Of a stretch of 64,000 nucleotides of DNA, positions 48,651 through 61,316 are shown one piece after another. The translations under genes and the position numbers were made by a program. Position 1 is the first letter of the stretch. Each line of letters begins with the position of its first letter. The stretch lies in contig NC_044283.2 in NCBI RefSeq assembly GCF_004027225.2, forward strand, positions 18,618,992-18,682,991. Direction: 5' to 3'. This DNA comes from Strigops habroptila. Its lineage: Eukaryota; Chordata; Aves; Psittaciformes; Psittacidae. The notes beneath the pieces were generated by a model. It was given only the letters and a program-made list of their open reading frames with translations. It was not told where the DNA came from and did no database searches.

Positions 48651-49595
48651 CTACAAACACATCAGGGAAAGGGAGATGAGAGGAAAAGAGTAAAGTTAGG
48701 CATCTTTATGGATTAAAATGATTTACCTACATTTTTGCATAGTTACTTAAAGTTAGCTATATCAATTCAGCAAGCAAAGTACAATATAACAGAAAGCAGG
48801 GCTTGATATTCCCCAGAGCAAACAGGTTTCATTTAATTCTGGCTTGGAAGCATATTTCTGCTCCCTTTACTGCAGTATACTGCAGGGCAACCAGAAATGA
48901 CAGGGGTTTTGGATTTCTGAATCCATGGCAAAATGAAATTCTCGGCGATCTGTCTGACAGAAAAGGCCTCTAATCTAGGCAGAGACATTAACTTTAACAG
49001 ACTAATGGATACAGTGTCAAGATGCAGGTATCTGGCTCTGCTCTCACAGAAGCCAGTGATAAGGGGCTTTCAGCAGATACAGAATCACATCTCAAACTGG
49101 TTTTACTGAGCAAAATGCATATAAGGTTTCACACACATCCTCACTCAAGGTTCAGTTTTGCCCTGATTAGCACTAAGCTGGTGCTTACTGGTCAAATCAA
49201 TGTTAAAGGCATAAAATTAGCCCCACATCCCGCCAGACTCAATGGGCCTTTCCTCACAGATCACCAAAAGTGACGTCTAAACATACATACAAAAAACAGC
49301 CCCAAGAAATGAAATATGTATTAAAAACCATTACCCTGACTTATCTGAGCAGAACGATAAGCAAAAGTGTCAGCCATTAGCACAAGAATCTCAAAACCAA
49401 TTTCTTCAACACACTTATTTAACAGATTGCCTATATTGGTGGGCTGTTTTCCCCCACTTAATTTTCAGTTCTTTGCTTGATTTTCCTTTCCAGTCTAAAT
49501 TAAAAGTCCAGACCTTACTGTGACTACATCATACCCATGCAGCGGGTAGCCAGGGGCACATCCAATTCCTGTTAAACAGTAGGAAGGGTTCTTAC
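48651..49595 (-). other. PPARGC1A: PPARGC1A intron 3
   Basis: GT..AG intron of 945 bases. Nothing else is recognised in it. Confidence 0.93.
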
Positions 49596-49790
49596 TAGAG
49601 ACGGCTCTTCTGCCTCCTGAGTTGGAGGGGTGCCGTCGGGCATTGGCGAAGGGCTAGCGGCATTTTCGTTGGTCACATCTCCGTCTGTCAGTGCATCAAA
49701 TGAAGGCAATCCATCCTCATCCACAGGGATGCTGTCCAGTGTTTCAGTGAGAACGGCTAGCAAGTTTGCCTCGCTCTCTTCATCTATCTT
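49596..49790 (-). CDS. PPARGC1A: PPARGC1A exon 3 (activation-domain part)
   Basis: This exon is 195 bases, 65 codons, phase 0 at both ends, running from KIDEESEANLL to EAEEPSL. The acceptor is ..CCACAG|AAG and the donor CTA|GTAAGA. It continues the acidic N-terminal activation domain, which in mammals recruits histone acetyltransferases, and holds the leucine-rich stretch NLLAVLTETLDS and the acidic run PVDEDGLPSFDALTDGD. The second half (NENAASPSPMPDGTPPTQEAEE) is rich in Ser and Pro and differs most from human, as expected for a linker. It aligns with about human residues 79-143 without a gap. Confidence 0.97.
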
Positions 49791-52700
49791 CTGTGGAAGG
49801 GGACAAAACAAAAAGCAGAACCAGGTGAGAAGAGAAAAGGGTCAAGGTGATGCCTCTGAATGTGAAAAAGCAGTCAAAACTTAGTTAAACCAGCCCTTGA
49901 AGCAATAACCTGCAACAGAATCTGAGAAGATGTAATTAAGTGCAATAAAATGATCCCTCTCTGCATTCAAGAGAAATCTTTTTGCACTTACAGTGTATTG
50001 CTCTGGTTTACTTTTCTTCCACAATTCTTTTTATTTTTTAATCAGGTGTGAACAACGGTAAGTGATCACCCAGGGATTGTATTACAGGATGCACCCAAGC
50101 TGCTGACACCTAATGATGGTGTCAGCCCAGGCTGTCTCTTTCTCTTTTCAACACTGAACACCAGCTAATTGACCTGACAAAATTACAAGAATCAGAGAAT
50201 AAGACAGCTAATCAGAAGACCAAAAGGAAATACCAGTGAAATTTGGAACACATTGTTCACATATGTGGCCCTGTGTAAGCAAGAAAGGATTTTCCTTTCA
50301 TACTTCTGGAAATCCTTGCTTCAAACTCAAACGAACAACTTCCCATTCCTGAGCCATCAGGGCTCATATTGTAAATGGAAGGCTCTTAGGGTTTCTTTTA
50401 AAGAAATGTATTAGGCAGGTTGCCTTTGAAGTTGTCCTTTCGAGTTATGTCATTTGAGTGCTCATTGTAACTATTGTATGCATTTATCTAATTCAGACTG
50501 CAATTATAAAAAGTAGATTAATTCCTAATCAGATGTGGCTGTAATGTTAATTTGTATTAGATATCTTATTTCAGCAAAAAGACTTCTTTTTGTCAAATTG
50601 AGTAAATTTAAACGCCTTCTGATTTTTTAATGAAATACAGTCCCTACTGTATATTAAGGTACAGATTTTTTAGAGTACTGAGAGTTCTGAGGAATAGAAT
50701 CATGTGAAAATCATTATATTTATTTTTCAGAAAGATTGGAAATTGATCTTGACAGATCAATTATCTAGGAGTCTTAGGCTGATCCTAGTGCTATTAAAGT
50801 AAATGAAAAGCCTTTCACTGATATCAAATGGGGAGTTTTCCCACCAGCTTCAGAGTGGCTCATCACACTCCAGGTTCACTCTGTGAAGAGGTTTCAGCTA
50901 AGTTCAAATCTCATGGTTTAAAAGGGGACTAGCAAGGAGTGCACCAGTAAGAGGAATAAAACCAAGTACTGACTAAAAAAGTCAGTAACAAGACATTGCC
51001 ACTCACACTACAGAAAAACACACACAAAAAAAATCAAGGGAATCTGCGTATCCCCTCAGCAGTACTTTTTTCAGTAATTCTTTTACCTACCAGACTCCGA
51101 ACAGAGATGCTCATAAACCACACAGATAATTGCTCCTGCCAGACTTCTCTGCCAAATCATACCTCATGGCTTCTTACAGAAAAACTCTTGTCTTCGAGCT
51201 AGAAAGCTACAGCAGAGCACAAACTGGTCTGGTACTTACAGCATCATCCCCAAGAAACAAATAAACACTCAGGCAAAGCTAATGCTAAGGACAAGCATTT
51301 ACTTAATAGGCCAAAAGGGGCTTGGTCACTGAGAAAGAGTCCAAGTTCCTGAATCTGGTGATTTCCACCACACCAAGCAGACACATGTACAGTGATCATT
51401 CAGTGCTGTGATCATTCAGTGTGCAGAGGATAGAAATAAGCATGGGGGGAGCCACCTTGCGAATGAAACAATGCTCCAAATCCAGCTTTTCATTGCCACT
51501 TTTTGAGATGAAAAGAGGAAAATTATGGTGTCACTTCTAGAAAAGTAGAAAAAGGCATTACTGGGGAAAAAAAAAGCACTTTGCAATGTAACAAAGCACT
51601 GACTTTTTTTCCAGTGGCATTTCAAGCCCCTTGCAGGTGGGGGGGATGAACAGTGGAGAGAGCCAGCCCCCAGCCGCGGGGTGGCTGTGGAGGGGACTGG
51701 CTGCCTAACCCCCAACCCCACACCAGGAACTTCTCCAGCAAGTCTAGCTGGTGGGGTGCACTGATGAGCCTTGCAGCTTATAAAGCTGACAACAAAGCTG
51801 GAAGTGTTACTATTTCTAATTGGGAATGCCTTCTTTAATAATAGCATGCCAGAAGAAACCCTGATATTTGCTGTTAGCTGTTCAGCTCTTGTGCTTTAAA
51901 CAGACATTCAAGTGTGCTGACATTCAAGAACAGAAAGTTGAGTGGACACCAGTCCTCATCACAGCAATTTCAATTAGTTTCGTACAAGTTTCAACAATCA
52001 AACACCCCAGAGAAAGCAGAGGATGTGACAAAGAGGACTCTCTTAAACAATTAATGTCACTTTCCATTATTGCTTCAGTCCCAATTTACAGAGCAAATAA
52101 ATCAAAGTCACCACAGATGAAACACACTAGCTGGCTAACACATGTCTATTCACAAACGACATGGCAGCAGGAACACATTAGTCAAGAAAATGACATTGCT
52201 AGATAACCTTTTAGAGGTTTAACTATGCTATTGCTCCTAATTGTCCTAAATTACTGTTTATAAAGAAACACAATTATTAAACACAGCAGAAATAGTGCTG
52301 AGGGGAGATGTGGAGGGAGAGATGGCCGAGTACATCAAAGTCTGAGCAATAATCACTGAAGCAGCAGCTTTCTGCTTTGCTGTCGCAACATGAGTCTTGG
52401 TGTTGACAGCACTGGGGAGAAGCAAGCCACGGCCAAATGCAGGCTCTTTCATGATTTCAGCACTATCACCGCAGAAGTTCACATTTCAGACTGGCATCCA
52501 ACCTGCTCATCACACAGGCTCAGTGCATCAGGAGAAGCTGAGCACCTTCAATGTCCACCGAGGTCAGAGGATGCGCTGTGTCCTCTCAGGAACTCGCTCT
52601 ACCATGTCCCTAACTTCCAGCCAGGGACACACTGAAAGGGTTTTCTTTTGTCTAAAGGAGGAGATCCTAAGCATTTAGACCACCTAAATGAACTATAGTT

Positions 52701-55700
52701 TGTAAGGAAAAGGGGTGGAGGATAATTTTTAACGTAAAGCTGCCCAGCAAATACATACAATTATTAAACACTTATGAAAACAATTTGTAACAACCGCCTC
52801 TTGCTAACTAATGGGTCTTTTTAATGCAGTTATGCATCACTTCCCAGACATACTGTATGAACTTCTCAACATCCTTGGTTGTTAGTTTAACACAAAGACA
52901 TCAGAGCCAGAGGTTTTTTGACCCCTGTAAACTTCCACCCTGCTGAAGGAGGCAAGGAGCCCAAGTATGTCACTGAACGCAGAAATGCTTCCACATTTCT
53001 GACAGCAAAAATTTCTAGTGTATCTATAATGGCATTAGCTCTGAAAGGAATTAAGATTTGGCATTGGCGTTATTGTGGTTGGGTGAATGCAATGGGGAAG
53101 GCCAGCTAGTGCTGTAAACTGCCAGGACACCAACCAGTATTCAAAAATAAGCAAACTAGGAGCCTAAAAATGATGAAAAATTTCTAACTGTGCTCTTCTC
53201 TGCTTTTACATGTTTTGCTCTAATGCCTTAATATTTCTACAGCACTAAAAATAATTCTCTGTCTGAAAACACTTTATTAGTTGTGTAACAATCTTATTCT
53301 AATTGGGTTTCTGCCTTCAGTAAAATGTCTCCAGAGATATTCTCTCTTTGGCCAGTGAAAAGCTATATGAAATGAGTTGATAATTTACCCACACAAAGGT
53401 ATTTAAATCCTCTACCCCTGATAATTCTTTCTCTTTTGCTTATTCTGCCTATTGACGGAGCCGGTTCACCTCATGATTAGCATTTTATGTCTGTAATACC
53501 TGTTACTTGTTGGCAATCCCATTGCAAAGGCCAAAGACTGAGCTGTAATGGAGACTAAGCCACCTTGTCTTTCACATACATCCCTTTAGGGTGCATATAT
53601 TGAGCAATGTTGTATTTTTTCCTTAGGATCTTCTTCCTTTAAAAATTATGCAAAATTTTAAAACCAATGTCATTACCATCACCAGTCCCTTCTCGAAACC
53701 CTTGAGGCCAGTGTGCGGATGTCCCGACGTGGGACTCTCCTGTAGGTCTCCCACATTCAGTATTGGTATGCTGACTCACTCCAGAAAAGGCTCAATCCCA
53801 CCATTTAGAAAAATCTTTTCCAAATGTTAATAGTACCTGCACCATCTTCCCTCTGGTTGATTTCCCTCCACCTGATTTGAGATTATTACATGCACAGCTT
53901 TTTCTAACTATATCTCAAGGAGTGAGATCAGCTAATGAATGATGATGCTCTAAAGTTTCTTTACTGATAATCTGAACAGTGCAGATTATATTGTTCATGA
54001 TTCATGCTGAAAGATCAGGGTCTAAACTATGTGTTTAATCCACAGCCCCAAGAAGCTGGGAGCAGTGGCAGCTTGCCACATCTTCGTAAAAAGCCCAGGA
54101 AACTTTGGGACAGATCCACAGCTGGTAGAAGCTGTCACCACTCCAGCAGCCCAGCTTGGTAAGCAATTCAGAGCAGCCAGGTGTACACCTCAACCCACAA
54201 GGGATCGCCATTTCAACATATCGACTCATTTCTCCTCAGCAGCCTAAGATCTATTCATAGCACAATTAACAAAGAAAATAAAAGATTTTCCTCTAGCTGA
54301 AAATATCTGAGTGATCTAAAAATACTAATACATTATGGCACTACTTTCAAAAGCACAAAAATGACTTGTGAGCACATCTGGGACTTCCAACAGATTTAAT
54401 TCCTTATGACACATTTTGGAATAAGAATGTCCTTAAGATTCACACCAGTAGGAGAAATGAGGGGTACAGATTTACCCTTTTTAGCTCATAGGGATGCAGA
54501 GGCACCAAAAAGCTCAACACCACCACACCAGGCCTGAGAACCTCCTGTCAACAAACATGCAGGAGTAGGGGCAGATGGTGTCTCAGCCCTGGCCCTTCAA
54601 ACCAAGCCTTCCCACCTGAGGATAGGAAGCCACAAGCTGGGCAGAAGAACAGGGAAGGTAGGAGGAGGGAAGGAATTAGAATGCAGGCTGGTCTTCCTGC
54701 TCCTGCCAGTGCAAAAAGAGAGTTGAGGTCAGGGACAGTGAAAGGGAAGAATTATAGCCCAAGTTTTGCCTCTTCTGGAGCAGAAAGAGCCAACCTGCCA
54801 CAGCACTGGCACAGATAGTGCTGCCATGGTGATTTTGTAGCCTTCTCAATGTGCTGCCCAAAGCAAGTGTCTCCTCCTTGACTCAGAGCTGGCCATACCT
54901 GGCACTGTTTTCTCCCAAGGCCAAACAAGAATCAGCAGTCCAAGTGGAGAACCACTTGTTCCACCCTACCTGCTCACAACCAGTCCCATGCCATTATATA
55001 TTTTGAGAAGTATTTAAGCTTTTATCTTACTGTTCAACTGCTTTGCAAATCCTTAGGCATCCTGTGCTGTCCTACAGTAAAAATCCACATGATGCATTTG
55101 CATTAGAATGTTTTTCCAAGGTCTGTTAGTCTGGTCCCCAGGAGACACTCCCCTAATTGAAATGCTTAAGTCCAGAGCTATCAATTATCTTTAAAAACAA
55201 AATGGAGTCCCACTAGGAGAAAATTACAGCCAGGTTTCTTTATATGTAGTAGAAATATGGGGATTAATTATCATCACCCCTGTGCAAATGCCTTTAGGGT
55301 AGGGGAAGGAAAGAAGTTGTCTCTTCTTGAAGGAGAAAGCTATACTCACATGTCTCACATGCACATGTAGGCAAAGACCACTTGAACCCTGAGCCTGCCT
55401 TCTGATTTTGGCAGTCCCATAGCCCAACATATGGACCACGTATATGTATCTCATCTGTAGGACCAACCACACCACTGTATTTATGTAACAGTTTCACTCC
55501 AGATGGATTTCTGGAGGTATTGTGCAAACCTGAAGCAATATGCTGTGCCATCCCACTCTCCCTCCAAACGATGCTAAATAAATAGTGTAATTATACACAA
55601 TGCAGGTACTGCAATACTTAACTTCCAGAGCTAGGTCCCTGGAGAGGAACGAACTCCCAGCATTGCTACCAGGGACATTACTGCACAGCAGGAACGACCT

Positions 55701-57449
55701 GTGCAAGGTCTGCAGGCTGCAGGAGATGGGAGCAACTGCAGCATTCATTTCTCCCCTCCCTTCTCCAGGGTATAACAAGATTAAAGTAACAATTTATTAT
55801 TATTCATATACTCAACATGATGTATATTTCTAGTCTCAAAAAGTTGTCACGTTTAATCTTGGTAACTGATCTCAGGTTACTTTCTCACTGAGAGACCACA
55901 CATAAAATTTCTGTCAAGTGTCTGGGATTAAAGCATCACAACACAAAACCATGGCACAGGCCATTTGCAAACACAGTCTTCTTTAAGATTGTGCCCTTGA
56001 TCACCTGAAGTAATGCTGCTGTAGCTCCTGTGAGATGGACTGATTTTTCAGGTGAAAAATCTAACTGTTCTGCTCTAAGCTAAACATGTCAGTGTAAAAG
56101 AGCTTATAAACATTCTTCTCCCACAAAGTCACTTTTTTTTCAATTACTTCTAATGAGTTGTTGCAGTTCAGAAGTTTCTACTAAACTGAAGAGATACTGA
56201 TTCATTTATTCATCCCACAAACTAAGGATCCAGCTGGCAACCTGTGGCTCGTTTTACATCTTCTGACCAAAATTCATTCATGTTTTGCAAGCCATTCCAA
56301 TTTCATTTGTATAAACTGTATTTTTCTCCTCTATGATAGTAATCTTTGATTCCGGGGAAGAGACAAAACAAAAAATCACCTGAGAGCAAGCTATCGTGCC
56401 ATTGACTGTGTTAAGGGGACCAGTGATAAGATATTGCTGTGCTGGAACCACTGCACTGGTGGTAGACCCAGTATCAAAAATTTATGGTAATTGAAACCAC
56501 AGAATCTTTGGAAATGTAGTCAATTTGACTCAGTATCAAAAGGTCACTCTATTCGACTTATACTTGATGCTGAGCACAATATTGAGAAAACACCTGAAAG
56601 CAAATCATCTTATCAGCAGTTTGGGCCGCAACATTTACTGACTACATAGGCTAATTTGCTGATTACTGAATAAATGCATTACCTACGTTTTGGACCAGTT
56701 TGACTCACCAGAGGGGCTTTTTAACTTGTATAGTACTTGACAATGTAAAAGTATTACCAAACCCCTTACCAGGAATCGCATGCCTGTAAACACTGAGGCA
56801 CGTTGTGGACAAACTCTGATGCTGCCTTGCCCAGTGCCAGGTAAGACCACCTGGTTTTCATGGGTCAGGAGCTGCAGCAGGAGAAGACCCAAGATGTCTT
56901 GCCCTGCCTGCAGCAGGCTAGGTCAGTGCAGAGCTCCACATCAAAGCAAAACTCTGCCTATGTCTAAGAGCAGGGGAAGGGCAGAAGTGCAAAGGGGAGG
57001 AAGACCTTGATGAAGAGACACAGAAAAAAGAAAGGCTGGGAATTTCACCGTGCAAGACGACCAGAGAAGCAAAGGAGGAGGTGAAGTTTACTTGCTGCCA
57101 GCACTAGTGGGGAAGCATGGGTGAGCTGCTGCTGGTGAGGGAGGACACAGGATGGGCATCCTGAACCGCACGAGTAGCTCGCTGCCTGGGGTGCAGGAGG
57201 TTACGCAGCCTGCCTTCTCAGCCCACCACCCTGGAGCAGCACACATCACCTCACACCCATCCTCCCTTCCCCTTTTACAGGCAATCCTTCATGCACGTGA
57301 TAAAGTCCTGAGCAACAACCCAGACGGAGATTTGTAATTATTATTACACACCTAAACCACACAGGAGGGTAGAGAGCTACAGTTCCTAACCAAGGGTCTC
57401 AATCCAGAAGAGCTCTGACAGGGAATGGGTATTGCAGAAAGATGGAAGT

Positions 57450-57467
57450 GGGGGGGGGTGGGGGGGG
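57450..57467 (+). repeat. G-run, quadruplex-prone, intron 2
   Basis: Two runs of G (9 and 7) separated by T on the plus strand, the template strand for PPARGC1A. Confidence 0.7.
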
Positions 57468-59966
57468 AAGGCTACATGCTACAATGTAAGATAGGGAAGA
57501 CATTTGGGACTCTCCCCATGGCAGAGCTTTCAGCGACGGTGTCAGCAGTATTTCAGTCCAAATATTCAAACACTGCTTGCTCAGATTTATTTATTTACTT
57601 GATTTATGGTACATGCCCACACTAATCTCTCTGTGCACTGACATAAAATTTTTCAACATTCATACACCTTTGTTAGGCAGCATGGCATGTTCTGGGAAAA
57701 AAAAAGGAGCTACATATATTTTGCAGTGATTATTTCATACACATAATCGATGTAAAACCTTCTTTTTCCTCTTGATAATGACAGACATCTCTAAAAAATG
57801 CACTTGAGTGGTAGTACAGACCCTTTCTTTGCAAACTATGAAGCACAATCTTGTTGCTTTTGTTCATTCTGTGTTTCAGTGTTGCATTTGCTTTAGCTTT
57901 AATTATATTGGATGTGTCAGGATGTCTATCATAATCCCTACTTCTTTCTAGAGATTTATGACTCTAGACAAATATAAATTTCAGGGTAAAATTATATACA
58001 ATATAGCAGAGAAGCATTTACATATATTTTTTAATTTTGTTCAATTATGCAGAGACTGGGTTTTGTGCAAACGGAACACATACTCAAAACCTCCTTTTTA
58101 AACCACAAAATATGACACTTCTATCTGGTGCTTTTACTCTTAGAAAATTGGAATTTAATTTGACCAGGAAATTAGCATTTGTAAGGAATCAAGTTCATTA
58201 AATGCTTTTTATGGTGTTTTAATTTTTTAGCGTGTTCAGCTTCATCAAACCTACCACTATGCCTGTTGAACAGGTACAACAAACACAAGTCATGTCTCAC
58301 AGGAAGAAAAACACCAGTTTTTCTTAGACCTGCAGCATGCATGGATCAGTACATCATTAATACATCTGGGCTACCTATCAATTTTTATTGTGTTCTAACT
58401 GGATGGCTGCCATCTGGTCTGAGGTGGCTAAAACAGTTTATTCAGACACAACACAAAAACTCATTTACAAGGCTAAAGATGCATTTCTCTGTTTGTTTTA
58501 CCTATGTAATTATCCTCCTGTCTTTAAGCGTCACAGCAATGGCTCCACCATCCTCCTGGTATGTACCAGCAGACGTGCTGAGTGACACATACCATTTAGA
58601 GAGGCGGTTTATCGAGATAAACTAAACAGAGATAGTAGACATTAGCCCTAAAAAACCTGAGGAAATCACCATGAAGAGGAAAAAAATTATCTTTAGATAT
58701 GTACACTCTTAACAAACTAAAAAAGTTTCTAAAAACTTCAGTGGCATTCCCATATATGAGGAGATGCTCGGCTGAGAGAACACCCCAAGTACCAGTACTG
58801 TGAGTATCCTAGGCTAAAAGCAGTAAAAGGCTTCATTATAACAAAGCACCAAGTGAGAATGTGGATATGCCACAGTGAGGAAGGTGCTAACACATATAGA
58901 GTTTAACAGCACAGATCACAGGTACATTTTGCCAGGCTTTTGCCAGTTCACTTTTACAGTCCCAGGAAAACAAAATGTAAGCTTTCCCAGCAGGCAAATA
59001 AGCCCTTGCCTCAAAAAGCAGTGACTGAGCAGTGCATCCTGGTAAACCCCTACACCCACTGAGGACACTCTTCAGGATGAGGAGATGTGTCTGAATTTTC
59101 TGCCAGTTAAACATGTGGATTCGTTTAGATGCCTCATAATATCCTTAACTATGTATTTCCTTGATTTGTCACTAGGTGATAAGACTTTAACGCTCTTTCA
59201 ATGCAATTTTGTGTATGCGAATAGAATCATAAACTAGAGATGGTGATTTTAAAGCAGAAAACATTAAAAGAAAATAAAGATCAGAGAAGAGCTATCTGTT
59301 GCAAAGCCTCCTCTAGCAAACATCCACTGTTGGCTTGTTTCTATGTTTTCTGGAACTCACTGGTCTTCACAGATAATGTTGATAAAATGGGGTTGACACT
59401 AAAATGTATAACTAATTTGCTAATTTACACTAAGGTTACCTTGTTCATTTACCTTCAATCAGCCTAGCAGAGTCATGTAGCGCATGCATACTGTGATGCA
59501 CGCTACAGTTCCCAGGGCAGTTGCCTCTCTTCTACTTTTTTCTTAGTCAAAACTGAATATATTGTTCATTCTCTGCTCATCTTTTAACAATGCGTGTTCC
59601 TGATCACCAGCCCTCCACCTGTAGGATGAAAAGACAGTCTTTTTCTTTGCAAAGTACTGATGTTAACCAGTCCCTTTTTCATCAGAAATAGTGAAAATCA
59701 ACCTGGGCACTTTTTTTTGCCCTCTTTAGAAAAGACCCATAATAGGCAGTCAAGTTCAGTGGTACTTATCAATGCACTAAATATCATTATTAATTAGGCC
59801 ATAAGTTCCTTTAGGCAGCAACTGTCCTTTTCTTATGTGTTCACACAACCCTTTCACAACTGTGTCCTGATTTACAATTGGGTTTGAGATGCTGCCACAG
59901 TACCTATAATAAATAATTTGAGGTACTTCTATTTAATCCTGCTAGTAACCAAAACAAAAGGAACTT

Positions 59967-60055
59967 GGGCCCAGATGTTCAGCTGCTGTAAATTAGGGTC
60001 TCTCCACAGGTTTTAACATAGCTATGCAGATTTACACCAGCTGGGGACCTGGTCC
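59967..60055. repeat. Relic of a second palindromic interspersed repeat
   Basis: Left arm 59967-59993 (GGGCCCAGATGTTCAGCTGC..) and right arm 60030-60055 (ATTTACACCAGCTGGGGACC..) are imperfect inverted copies of each other around a 36-base centre. The core GCTG.TGTAAAT / ATTTACACCAGC is a pattern I know from an old sauropsid repeat. Not named with certainty. Confidence 0.6.
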
Positions 60056-60901
60056 TCTGTTCTTTGTGTATGTTGATGATCAAGCTGAGAGCAGCAGCTC
60101 CTGCATACTGTATCTGTACCAGCATGTCCTGGGACTACCAGCAGTCCAGCCAGAGGCCAGTAAGGTCTAATTCTTCCTCCTTATCAAATGAGTTCTGCAG
60201 GTAAGCACGACAGTGCTACTAACATTTTAAACTAATGTAAGTTTAAAAGTGGCTTGGGTCCATCTTGCCTACAGTGCAGTAGATGCTGTGCTCACATTCC
60301 TTACTGGAAATGCACTGATGTATTTGTTCATGTCAAGTGCATCTTCAATTTAAAAGTTGTCCCTACTGAAGTTAACACAAGTTATAATTTGAGACTATGC
60401 AGCTGCTAGATGCACAGCCAAAAACCCCATGGGATGTGCCTAACCCCAGGAATAGTAAGTAAATTGCAGCCATTTGACTACTAAAGCAGAGGCGGGAGCC
60501 TGCAGATCACTGGCTTTAACACAGCCTATGATTTCCTGACTCAGATGGACTCCCTTTGTATCAAAATATTTTGCCCTGCTCTATCAGCACCCAAAATGGG
60601 GGAGAGGGAGAGAAAGAGGAAGGGAGCTGTGGACTGGAAGCCCAAGACAAAAGAGACGCACTCCTGATCCAGTGTCCTGGGAAGAGAAAAACCATTTAAG
60701 TGACACTTCTGGGGGCAGAAAGCTGGAGCTGCTACCATTAACTCAGGCAGCACGACCTCTGTTTCCACCTGTTTCAGACAGGACAGGATATTGTGCCCAA
60801 GTCTTGCTCAGCTGGCTGAGAGTAGCGGGTGGGACCACTTGTGTTTAGGTAGTAATAAAATCTTGTTTTGTAAACATATGTACGGATCACACATACACAC
60901 T

Positions 60902-60962
60902 ATGGGGAAAGGTGGGGTGAGGAAAGGAGAGAGAGGAAGGGGTTAGGGGCGAGAAGAGAAAG
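60902..60962 (+). repeat. Purine-rich tract, intron 2
   Basis: About 60 bases of almost pure G and A with a few T and C. The related shorter tract at 60596-60629 has the same character. Confidence 0.75.
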
Positions 60963-61248
60963 CAAACACGGTTGCATTCCCCCCACCCTCCATATTAGGG
61001 GAGACACCATAATTTCCAGTAAAAAAGAGCTATCTGTAAGTGAGTTTTGCAAAGTTTCATCCACCTGAAGCAGCAAACCACCAGTGTGCAATGAGCACTG
61101 CAGTGTTTTACAGCTGCATATGGCCTTGCCCCCTATTTCAAACGCAAAGGGTGCCCCAAACCCGAGTGCCGGCAGCACAGGGAGCGAAACGCCGACCCCA
61201 GTTTGACTTCCCTTGGATTAGAGCAGCACAAACGAAGCATCACCCAGG

Positions 61249-61316
61249 GAAGTCAATGGAGTTAAACCAGGACAGATTAAGCGTAATTGAGAAGCAAATC
61301 AGGCCCTTTATGTCTG
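61249..61316. repeat. Fragment related to the palindromic repeat at 59967-60055
   Basis: GAAGTCAATGGAGTTAAACC and, after a worn middle, GAGAAGCAAATCAGGCCC. The motifs AAGTCAATGGAGTTA and AATCAGGCCC in this order are typical of the right half of the same class of repeat. One arm only, so the call is tentative. Confidence 0.4.

Noticed and set aside
58266..58625. 119-codon open frame with a hydrophobic stretch in intron 2
   Set aside because: The hydrophobic run comes from T-rich sequence; no signal peptide logic, splice context or known family.
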